Assembly (NCBI GenBank): GCA_030613125.1
Contig: JAUWMO010000045.1
Span: 1-15,199, forward strand
DNA from: Bacteroidota bacterium
GTDB taxonomy: Bacteria; Bacteroidota; Bacteroidia; Bacteroidales; VadinHA17
DNA: 15,199 nt
Direction of reading: 5' to 3'
Both the position numbers and the translations under genes were made by a program. The notes under the pieces were generated by a model. The model saw nothing but the letters and a program-made list of their open reading frames with translations, ran no database searches and was not told the DNA's origin. The stretch's first letter is position 1, and every line of letters starts with the position of its first letter. Shown piece after piece: positions 1-6,919 of the stretch.

Positions 1-51
1 TCTGAGTTTACGGTTGTAATGCCAGTTATTATTGGGTCCTGCGGGTTGCAT
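1..51 (-). CDS. Possible 5' end of a further minus-strand gene, cut by the window edge
   Basis: An open frame on the minus strand begins with ATG at 51-49 and runs off the window. The visible 17 residues begin MQPAGPNNNWHYNRKLR, which looks protein-like (Asn-, Trp-, Tyr- and Arg-containing), but this is too short to assign a family. It lies downstream of the radical SAM gene in the same direction, after a 101-base gap containing a stem-loop. No clear ribosome-binding site is seen, which is normal for Bacteroidota. A plus-strand frame over the same bases is also open, so this call is tentative. Confidence 0.25.
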   Translation of the reverse strand, partial: MQPAGPNNNWHYNRKLR

Positions 52-89
52 ATAAAATAGCTAAATCCATTTTTTCATCATTTATACCC

Positions 90-124
90 CGACTCTTCCA
101 GGTCCTTCGGACTCTTGAAGGTCG
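90..124. terminator. 35-base stem-loop downstream of the radical SAM gene, possible terminator
   Basis: The segment folds into a long interrupted hairpin. The outer stem is CGAC with GTCG, then CTTC with GAAG, and the inner stem is GTCC with GGAC around a TTC loop. It sits 29 bases past the stop codon of the minus-strand radical SAM gene, at the end of the operon, where a terminator is expected. On the minus strand it is not followed by a clear run of T, so it could instead be a transcript-stabilising hairpin or an intergenic palindrome. Confidence 0.35.
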
Positions 125-152
125 TTCACCATTCATACTTCCATCACTTCCA

Positions 153-1295
153 TTAGTTCCAAACTCCCGGAACAGGCTCTTCACAGAATTCACATTTCCC
201 GGATTTAATATGATTTGATATGATCCTGTAGCCTTTTCTTTCTATTAGAACTTTCTTGCATTCAGGACAGATAGTATTTGAGGCATGTGTACCTGGTACG
301 TTTCCAATATATACAAATTTGATACCTGCATCCAGTGCAATTTCACGGGCCTTGTTTAAAGTTGAAACCGGAGTAGGAGGTAGCTGGGTCAGTTTATACT
401 GTGGATGGAATCTTGAGAAATGAAGCGGATAATTGTACAGGTCGTTCTTATACAACCATTCACACATTTCCCTGATCATTACAAAATCATCTGTCCAGCT
501 TGGTATTATGAGATTTGTGATTTCGAGCCATACTCCTTCTTCATGGAAGATTTTTAATGCATCCAGAATTGTTTGAAGTTTTCCTGCATTTAACTTCATG
601 TAAATACTGTCTTTGAACGACTTAAGATCTATGTTTGCAGCATCAATGAATTTGCATAAATAACGTAATGGTTCTTCATTGATAAAACCTGCTGAGACAA
701 GAATATTTTTTAAACCGGCTTTGTGAGCTGCCATGGAACTGTCAATAGTATATTCGAAGAAGGTTATAGGCTCTGAATAAGTATAAGCAATTGATCGACA
801 ATTGTTACGAACAGCTTCTTTTACCACCCTGTCAGGCATAAGGTCATAATTATCTGTTTCAGTCGGACTTTTCTGTGAGATTGTCCAGTTCTGGCAGTTC
901 AGGCATGCAAGGTTACAGCCCGCTGTGGCAATAGAGAACACTCTTGAAGCTGGCATAAAATGATACAGAGGTTTTTTCTCCACAGGATCAACATGTACAG
1001 CGCATGGATTACCATATGCGATTGTATATAGCTTTCCATCGTGGTTGATACGATTCCTGCAATCACTTAATTCTCCGGGTTTTAATGTGCACTCGTTAGG
1101 ACATATGAGACATCGTACGCCCCTGGGTGTTTCGGTTTGATACAAAGCCTCCTTGCTCCATTTCCACAGTTCTTCCTTACTTCTCTTTTCATTAATACCA
1201 GTTCCGGAAAGGTAAAACGGACAACAAGCCAGACCTCCAATACCTGTTAAACCCAGTTTTATGAATTCTCTTTTTGACAGTTTTCTGCTATCCAT
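153..1295 (-). CDS. AmmeMemoRadiSam system radical SAM enzyme with Tat-like signal
   Basis: This 380-residue protein belongs to the radical SAM family related to pyruvate formate-lyase activating enzymes, in the subgroup that accompanies Memo and AMMECR1 proteins. The 4Fe-4S cluster motif CX3CX2C is present at C127, C131 and C134. Two further cysteine groups are visible: C62, C65, C69 and C79 before the core, and a zinc-ribbon-like CXXC...CXXC at C343, C346, C368 and C371. The N-terminus has a Tat-like motif (SKREFIK, residues 7-13, with Lys in place of the first Arg) followed by a hydrophobic stretch to about residue 30, suggesting export or membrane anchoring. It is the last gene of a three-gene operon, 10 bases after the membrane SAM-domain gene. 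The substrate is unknown. Family assignment is confident; export is inference. Confidence 0.9.
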   Translation of the reverse strand: MDSRKLSKREFIKLGLTGIGGLACCPFYLSGTGINEKRSKEELWKWSKEALYQTETPRGVRCLICPNECTLKPGELSDCRNRINHDGKLYTIAYGNPCAVHVDPVEKKPLYHFMPASRVFSIATAGCNLACLNCQNWTISQKSPTETDNYDLMPDRVVKEAVRNNCRSIAYTYSEPITFFEYTIDSSMAAHKAGLKNILVSAGFINEEPLRYLCKFIDAANIDLKSFKDSIYMKLNAGKLQTILDALKIFHEEGVWLEITNLIIPSWTDDFVMIREMCEWLYKNDLYNYPLHFSRFHPQYKLTQLPPTPVSTLNKAREIALDAGIKFVYIGNVPGTHASNTICPECKKVLIERKGYRIISNHIKSGKCEFCEEPVPGVWN

Positions 1296-1305
1296 TAGTA
1301 AGAAT

Positions 1306-3840
1306 TTATTTTTTATGACTTTCTAATTTGTTTCTGCCTGCATAAGTATAAGATGCTGCCAACAGACATAATGCACCAGTTAAAATAGCTGTTTTCCATA
1401 AACCCAACAGGGGCAACAATAAACCTGAAACAATGATTGCTCCAAAAGCTGCTCCAATAAGGTCAATGCTGTAAATAACAGCCGCAACTCTTGATGTTTT
1501 GCCAGACTGAATCAAACTTGCCGCTCTGAAAAGCTTACCAACCAGAAATGAAAAACCAAAGGTAAAAAGAAGGAAAAAGATCTGTCCTGCAATTGGCAAG
1601 AGATTCAGGATCTTTAGAAGTAAAAATAATGCAGGTACCAGAATAGCACCTGCCCCGATTAATATTTCCAGATATAAGAAATGTCTGATACCAGGTGACC
1701 TGCCTGAGTGATTCCTGCTTAAAGCTCCCAATGCAATACCTGCCATAAAAACTGTAATAATAGCTCCTATCATTACATATGCATAACCATATAAGATCTG
1801 GAAGATAAATATTAACAATATTTCAACTGAGGCTCCGGCAAACCCTCCTGCAAACATTCCGGCAGTAACTGGTTTTAACCTGGTAACCAATACAATAAAA
1901 ATAATACCCAATAAAATAAAAAATGCTTTGGTATTAAACTTATAATGACTGAGCCAGTAAGAAATCTGGTTGAAATATGCTCTCGGATTAAGATCGGAAT
2001 TTACCTGATTTTCATTTGGTAAACGTGACAATACCAGATTACTACGATCAAATAGCAGCTGATCATCAATATAATACTCAGAAACATATTCATTTGTTAT
2101 GTTTTTTTCTGTAATCATTTGAGCTATATCCAGCCTCAAAGATAAATCAGAGGCTATAAAATAGTTCTTCTCACCCGGAATTATAATAACATTGCTAAAT
2201 ACTCTTTTAAGGGTATTATAAATCAAACTGTATAATTTATTTGCTTCTTTGCTTTCGTAGTTAGGTGATGCCGGTAATCCTAATGAAATGATCCCATCGT
2301 GTTCCAAAATTGTTTTTAATTCCTGAAAAAAATCAAGACTGTAATACCTGTTAAGCTGTGCAGTAAACGGAGGTGGTAAATTGATCAATACAGCATTGTA
2401 GGTATTATTACATCTGGAGACATACTGTCTTGCGTCACGATTTATAATTTGTACTTTTTCATTATTGAGCTCAGGAGCAAATACCCTTCCTGTCTTAACA
2501 ATCCAGGGATTTATTTCCACATAATCTATTCTTTTGACATCATATTTCAGTATTTCATTAATTATTCCTGAAACTCCACCCGATATGATCAGTACATTCT
2601 CGGGATCTGACCTCTGAACAAGAGCATAATGAACATCTTCCTCATTGGCTACTATATTTAATGTATTTGATATGAGTGCATTGTTCTCATAAAAATTCAA
2701 TTGATCACCTGTTTTAGATATCACCAGATTGCCATAAGGTGTATCTTTTAATAACAATATTTCCTGATTTATGTATAAGAAATGCTTATTAAACTTATCA
2801 ACCGGAAATACAAACATTGAAATTGAAATTACCACTGAAATAATTAGCAATACAGAATTGATAAAAGTCACCTTCTCACTTTTTAAAATGAGGAATGCGA
2901 TCAAAGTATTAAAAATAAAAACAATGGCAAGGATTTGCATTGATTTCAGAAAGTAAACAAGCAGAAAGCTGCAAACAGCACCCCCGATAAGGCTACCGGT
3001 TGCTTCAAATGCATAAACACGGCTAATCAGGTTAAATCGATACTTTGATGATAAACTGTAGGAGTAAAAGGAGAAAGAGTAGCCCGATAACAGGCAAAAA
3101 GGAGCAAGGAGGAAAAGTGAGCTGTAAAAAACTTCAAAAATCCCTACCTGGCTACCAGGAATAAAAACAATGTTCTTCAAAAAATTTAATAAGAATATGA
3201 TTATCAATGGCAGAACACCAAGCAAAATAAGGGAGGTGTAGATAAATTTATTTTTATTCTTCAAGCGTGGAGAATACCTTCCTAACCAGGCTCCAAATCC
3301 CGTCAATAACATCCAATTAGCGAGTATCACCCCAATAACAAGTTCATTACCAAGAAAAACGGAAAGGAATTCGCGAAGGATGACTATCTGGGTAATTATA
3401 GTTACTGACCCCAGAGCAATAACCGGAAGTTTTTCCAGTATCACGGGCCCTGGTTTACCTGAAGTAACATCAGCAGATTTGTACTCATGTTCAGGTTCAA
3501 TAGGTTGATAACTTACATTTTCGTTCTTAGAAAATAACTTCAGGTAATAATTCAGATGCCATGATAAGTGAAATATTGATATCATAACAAGGGCAATTCC
3601 AAAATCTACATGAATCACCAATAAACTGTCGACAGAGGGAATTGTTAGTTTATAATTCACCTGGATAGCCAGTAATAATCCCAGTGTGGCAGTGGTGAAG
3701 AATGCCAGCAAGAGCAGCATATTCCAGAACTTCCTGTGCCCGGAAGGGTGAATAATCCCTAATTTAGTCCCGGAAAAACTTATCAGATAGGCAATTAGCA
3801 AGCCTGTACCTATGGGAATTATGGAATAAGCAGCATTCAT
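1306..3840 (-). CDS. Multispanning membrane protein with spermidine-synthase-like SAM-binding domain
   Basis: This 844-residue protein has membrane helices at both ends of a soluble domain. Residues 1-100 hold about three helices with histidines H31, H35, H77, H91 and H95. Residues 135-345 hold about six helices ending the first membrane half. Residues 350-570 resemble spermidine synthase: a glycine-rich SAM loop GGVSG at 421-425, the acidic E442 expected to bind the SAM ribose, and D469 in NRDA. The usual catalytic aspartate of the DxxDP loop is replaced by N487 in INLPPP, so true aminopropyl transfer is doubtful. Residues 635-830 form a second set of helices resembling the first (compare SVEILLIF with TIITQIVILREF). 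It lies between the Memo-AMMECR1 and radical SAM genes with gaps of 33 and 10 bases, which implies a shared pathway. The function is not known. Confidence 0.85.
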   Translation of the reverse strand: MNAAYSIIPIGTGLLIAYLISFSGTKLGIIHPSGHRKFWNMLLLLAFFTTATLGLLLAIQVNYKLTIPSVDSLLVIHVDFGIALVMISIFHLSWHLNYYLKLFSKNENVSYQPIEPEHEYKSADVTSGKPGPVILEKLPVIALGSVTIITQIVILREFLSVFLGNELVIGVILANWMLLTGFGAWLGRYSPRLKNKNKFIYTSLILLGVLPLIIIFLLNFLKNIVFIPGSQVGIFEVFYSSLFLLAPFCLLSGYSFSFYSYSLSSKYRFNLISRVYAFEATGSLIGGAVCSFLLVYFLKSMQILAIVFIFNTLIAFLILKSEKVTFINSVLLIISVVISISMFVFPVDKFNKHFLYINQEILLLKDTPYGNLVISKTGDQLNFYENNALISNTLNIVANEEDVHYALVQRSDPENVLIISGGVSGIINEILKYDVKRIDYVEINPWIVKTGRVFAPELNNEKVQIINRDARQYVSRCNNTYNAVLINLPPPFTAQLNRYYSLDFFQELKTILEHDGIISLGLPASPNYESKEANKLYSLIYNTLKRVFSNVIIIPGEKNYFIASDLSLRLDIAQMITEKNITNEYVSEYYIDDQLLFDRSNLVLSRLPNENQVNSDLNPRAYFNQISYWLSHYKFNTKAFFILLGIIFIVLVTRLKPVTAGMFAGGFAGASVEILLIFIFQILYGYAYVMIGAIITVFMAGIALGALSRNHSGRSPGIRHFLYLEILIGAGAILVPALFLLLKILNLLPIAGQIFFLLFTFGFSFLVGKLFRAASLIQSGKTSRVAAVIYSIDLIGAAFGAIIVSGLLLPLLGLWKTAILTGALCLLAASYTYAGRNKLESHKK

Positions 3841-3873
3841 TATTTGATCTTGTGTTATAACGGCAAATCCAAC

Positions 3874-5415
3874 CTATTGCTTCAATCCCATCTCTTCTTC
3901 CGAGAATATAATTGCCTCAAAGGTATAAAGTTCTGCATCTTTCCAGCCATCCCAACCAATTCTAGCTTTATCCTCAGCACAGTGTCCCAGAAACTCTTCT
4001 TTGGTCCAGTTGGTACTTTTAGCCACTTGTGGTAAAAATGTTCCCGACCGGCCTTCTTTTACCATGTAAATGCCATGTCTGCCAAGTTCAATTTCCTCAA
4101 CCGAGTGGATTTCCTTAAGAGGAGTGAGGACTGAAATCTCAATATCAACTTCCGGAACCTCATGTTTAGTCACTGGTGAAAAGCGGTAATCATTCAGTGC
4201 TGATGAGATTGTCATATCTTTGACTACCTGATACAGTGGTGCATCAGGTTGAAATCTGCCAATGCATCCTCTAAGTTTTCCCTCAGAAGTATGAAGTGTA
4301 ACGAAAGCCCCGGCTGGTTTGAGTAAAGTTTGTGAAAATTCCTTTGTATCAATTTTAAGCATCTGGTTATGGAGTATTTTTTGTTGAATAGTATTCCTGG
4401 CTAATTTAAGCAGGGATATTTTATCTTTTTCAGTGAGAAACTCAGATTTGTTTTGATTATTCTCCTGAGTTGTAATAATTGAAACATAACCAACCACCCG
4501 GTCATGATCACCGTAACGACTATCACCCGAGTTCAAGTATAACACCTTATGGTAGTTTATATCATGCTTATTTTCTGTCATATAAAGAAGCGTAAGGACT
4601 GAGGGCCAACCGCACATACTGGTTAACAGGTTAGGATAGTTTTCTTTTTCATTTTCTTTCAGAGCCTTTAGGAATTTCTCTGGTGATTTTGATAAAACGG
4701 CGTCTGTGATATTTTCATCAGCCAATTTAGCATTCCTGTAGTTAGGATAATGTGAAAGGTCGGTGCTTATGATAAAAAGGTTACCATCTTTAAAATAGGG
4801 AAGAAGGGCTTTGGCTATTTCTTCTGACATGGAAGGGGTTTGTGATCCTAAAACAACAGGGATAATCTTAAACGGGTTTTTCAACCTGTATTGCAGAAAA
4901 GGTAACTGAACTTCAAGGGAATGTTCACGTTGGTGGGCCGAAGCATTGTATTTAAAGCACTTATGTTCGCTTATTAGTTGATTAGCAAGGTCGATATCCA
5001 CCTCAACTTCACCCAATGGTGTAATGTAATTGCCTTTACTATAGATGGAAGCTCCATTGAAACCGATATGATGGCTTGATCCGATTACAAAAATCCTGTC
5101 GTATTGAACTTCAGGGTCAAGCTGACGAAAGCCTGATGCAGCAACAAAACCTGAAAACACATATCCCGCATGTGGGGAAATTATTGCCCTTACCTCTCCA
5201 TCGAAATCAATCAGCTCTGCTTTATTGAAAAAATCCTTGAGACCTGACTTTAATTCATCAGGATCGGAAGAATAAAAACTGCCTGCCACTGCAGGTTCCC
5301 TGTCAATTAATTGTTGTTCACTTTGTTTCATTGCTGTACGATTTTGTGATTTACATGCAATAACCATTAACACCATCAAGAAGATAATAAAAGATGTTCG
5401 GGTTAGATTTTTCAT
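3874..5415 (-). CDS. Memo-AMMECR1 fusion lipoprotein (AmmeMemoRadiSam components B and A)
   Basis: This 513-residue protein joins two families that are often separate. It starts with a lipoprotein signal peptide ending in the lipobox VIAC (C21). Residues 38-315 are a Memo domain, related to class III extradiol (LigB-like) dioxygenases. It has the metal-site-type residues H82 (SPHAGY), H115/H116 (GSSHH), H165 (REHSLE), and D219 and H222 (STDLSHY). The cysteine of human MEMO1 (C244) has no clear equivalent near residues 296-299. Residues 328-510 are an AMMECR1 domain with the signature LRGCIG at 381-386, including C384. It is the first gene of the operon, ahead of the membrane SAM-domain protein. 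Human MEMO1 binds redox metals and AMMECR1 is conserved from archaea to man, but the reaction is unsolved. Family assignment is firm; anchoring outside the cytoplasm is inferred from the lipobox. Confidence 0.93.
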   Translation of the reverse strand: MKNLTRTSFIIFLMVLMVIACKSQNRTAMKQSEQQLIDREPAVAGSFYSSDPDELKSGLKDFFNKAELIDFDGEVRAIISPHAGYVFSGFVAASGFRQLDPEVQYDRIFVIGSSHHIGFNGASIYSKGNYITPLGEVEVDIDLANQLISEHKCFKYNASAHQREHSLEVQLPFLQYRLKNPFKIIPVVLGSQTPSMSEEIAKALLPYFKDGNLFIISTDLSHYPNYRNAKLADENITDAVLSKSPEKFLKALKENEKENYPNLLTSMCGWPSVLTLLYMTENKHDINYHKVLYLNSGDSRYGDHDRVVGYVSIITTQENNQNKSEFLTEKDKISLLKLARNTIQQKILHNQMLKIDTKEFSQTLLKPAGAFVTLHTSEGKLRGCIGRFQPDAPLYQVVKDMTISSALNDYRFSPVTKHEVPEVDIEISVLTPLKEIHSVEEIELGRHGIYMVKEGRSGTFLPQVAKSTNWTKEEFLGHCAEDKARIGWDGWKDAELYTFEAIIFSEEEMGLKQ

Positions 5416-5500
5416 ATTTTAATATATTGTTATAATGTTAGTTATATGGATTATATAAAGTCTTTATAAAAGATTGTTTATCTTGAATTATTCATATGAT

Positions 5501-5530
5501 AAATTTATGAAATTTTCAATACATTGTCAA
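5501..5530 (-). promoter_or_regulatory. Possible promoter of the Memo-AMMECR1 operon
   Basis: In the 174-base gap upstream of the operon the minus strand reads TTGACA (5530-5525), 17 bases, then TAAATTT (5507-5501), about 85 bases before the start codon. The spacing is good for a housekeeping promoter and TAAATTT resembles TAnnTTTG except for the last base. The region is very AT-rich, so chance matches are likely. I see no convincing terminator for the upstream phosphofructokinase gene in the same gap. Confidence 0.3.
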
Positions 5531-5589
5531 TTTTAAACGGAAAATACCGATGGCGGAGAGTAAATGACGTGAAGCGAAGCGAGCATCTT

Positions 5590-6711
5590 TCAATCTCCCA
5601 GGCAGGTTCCTACTTCTCTTGCACTTATTAACCATGGGTGATTCATAGGAATCAGTTTTAATTTTCCTACAACATTTTCAAGTGGTACCAGATTGGTTTT
5701 ATCACCTTTAACAGCAACCATATTGCCATATTTCTCTTCATTCATATATTTGGCACAAGCTGTGCCAAGCCGTGTAGCCAGTATCCGGTCAGCAGCAGAT
5801 GGTGAGCCTCCACGCTGGAGATGTCCAAGTATTGTTACTTTGGATTCAAGGCGGGTGATTTCTTCAAGCTGTTGTGCAAGAAAAATAGTGTTTCCTGTAT
5901 ATTTTTTGTCGAGTGCTCTGAGTTCATTCTTTATTTGTGCTTTTTCTTTTTTTTTGGTTACTTCTTCAAGCTGTTTTTTGATATTTTGAATTTTTTGATC
6001 ACCCTCCAGAGTTATAGCTCCTTCAGCAACTGCAACAATACTAAAAGATTTCCCTTGTCTGCTCCGCTCAAGGATTGATTCTGCAACAATATTTATATCA
6101 TACGGGATTTCGGGTATAAGAATCACATCTGCACCTCCTGAAACACCGGCTCCAAGTGCAAGCCACCCCGCACGATGACCCATGATCTCCACAACAATGA
6201 TTCTGTGATGGCTATGCGCTGTACTATGCAACCGGTCAATAGCACCTACGGCAATACCAAGAGCTGTATCAAATCCAAATGTAAGGTCTGTCATACCAAC
6301 ATCGTTGTCAATGGTTTTAGGCAATGTAATGACATTCAGTCCATGCCTTACAAGGTGATATGCATTTTTCTGAGTACCACCTCCTCCCATACAGACCAGG
6401 CAATCTAAATGGTTCCGGTGATAATTTTCAACAATAGCATCGGTCATATTCTTGATTTTGCTTCCAACACGCATTTTATAAGGTTTTTCCCTGCTGGTGC
6501 CTAATATGGTTCCACCCTGTGTAAGTATACCCGAAAGAGCTTTACTGCCAAGAGGTATACTACGGTTTTCCATAAGTCCCCTAAAGCCATCGAGGAATCC
6601 AATAATATTCACACCATACTTTCTGATACTGGCTTTTCCAATAGCCCGAATAGCAGCATTCAGACCCGGTGTATCACCACCGGAGGTTAAAATCCCAATT
6701 TGTTTTGACAT
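5590..6711 (-). CDS. 6-phosphofructokinase family protein (phosphoryl donor uncertain)
   Basis: This 373-residue PFKA-family enzyme is expected to phosphorylate fructose 6-phosphate at C1 in cytoplasmic glycolysis. Family landmarks are the nucleotide loop GGDTPGLN (11-18), the catalytic loop PKTIDNDV (131-138) with base D135, the substrate motif EIMGHRAG (175-182) and HLQRGGSPSAADR (297-309). Two determinants differ from E. coli PfkA. The GGDG motif is GGGG (109-112), so the Mg-ATP-contacting Asp103 is Gly111, and Gly124 is Lys132, a residue typical of PPi-dependent and some ATP-dependent long forms. The Gly104 equivalent, associated with ATP use, is kept as Gly112. A lysine/glutamate-rich insertion lies at about 235-275. 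It reads divergently from the SLC13 gene. The family is certain; the donor (ATP or PPi) is not. Confidence 0.9.
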   Translation of the reverse strand: MSKQIGILTSGGDTPGLNAAIRAIGKASIRKYGVNIIGFLDGFRGLMENRSIPLGSKALSGILTQGGTILGTSREKPYKMRVGSKIKNMTDAIVENYHRNHLDCLVCMGGGGTQKNAYHLVRHGLNVITLPKTIDNDVGMTDLTFGFDTALGIAVGAIDRLHSTAHSHHRIIVVEIMGHRAGWLALGAGVSGGADVILIPEIPYDINIVAESILERSRQGKSFSIVAVAEGAITLEGDQKIQNIKKQLEEVTKKKEKAQIKNELRALDKKYTGNTIFLAQQLEEITRLESKVTILGHLQRGGSPSAADRILATRLGTACAKYMNEEKYGNMVAVKGDKTNLVPLENVVGKLKLIPMNHPWLISAREVGTCLGD

Positions 6712-6762
6712 GTTTTTTCAGATTTAATTTTATGTATTGTGATTGTAATTACAATAGAAAAG

Positions 6763-6792
6763 TAAAAGTAATTAAAAATCCGGGCTTGCAAA
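6763..6792 (-). promoter_or_regulatory. Possible Bacteroidota-type promoter of the phosphofructokinase gene
   Basis: On the minus strand TTTG (6792-6789) is followed after 18 bases by TACTTTTA (6770-6763), one base from the Bacteroidota -7 consensus TAnnTTTG. It lies about 50 bases before the start codon, inside the 208-base divergent gap shared with the SLC13 gene. I found no equally good match for the plus-strand gene; TTAATTTG near 6829 has one mismatch. The motif is short and the region AT-rich. Confidence 0.33.
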
Positions 6793-6919
6793 TTTGTATC
6801 AGGAACTAAACGCTGACTGAAATATAAGGTTAATTTGAGTTTATATTGAAAAAAAGTTATCTTAGAGCACATATCATCAGCAGAAAAGGCAACATGCAAA
6901 TTCAATCCCTGATCCTTTT

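Noticed and set aside
1..60. 3' end of a plus-strand gene (open frame ending TAG at 58-60)
   Set aside because: Only 19 residues with no recognisable motif; the minus-strand reading of the same bases looks more protein-like and fits the operon direction, though neither is secure.
1306..3840. A genuine spermidine synthase (speE)
   Set aside because: The catalytic Asp is replaced by Asn and the domain is embedded in a large membrane protein, so I do not assign polyamine synthesis or the gene symbol.
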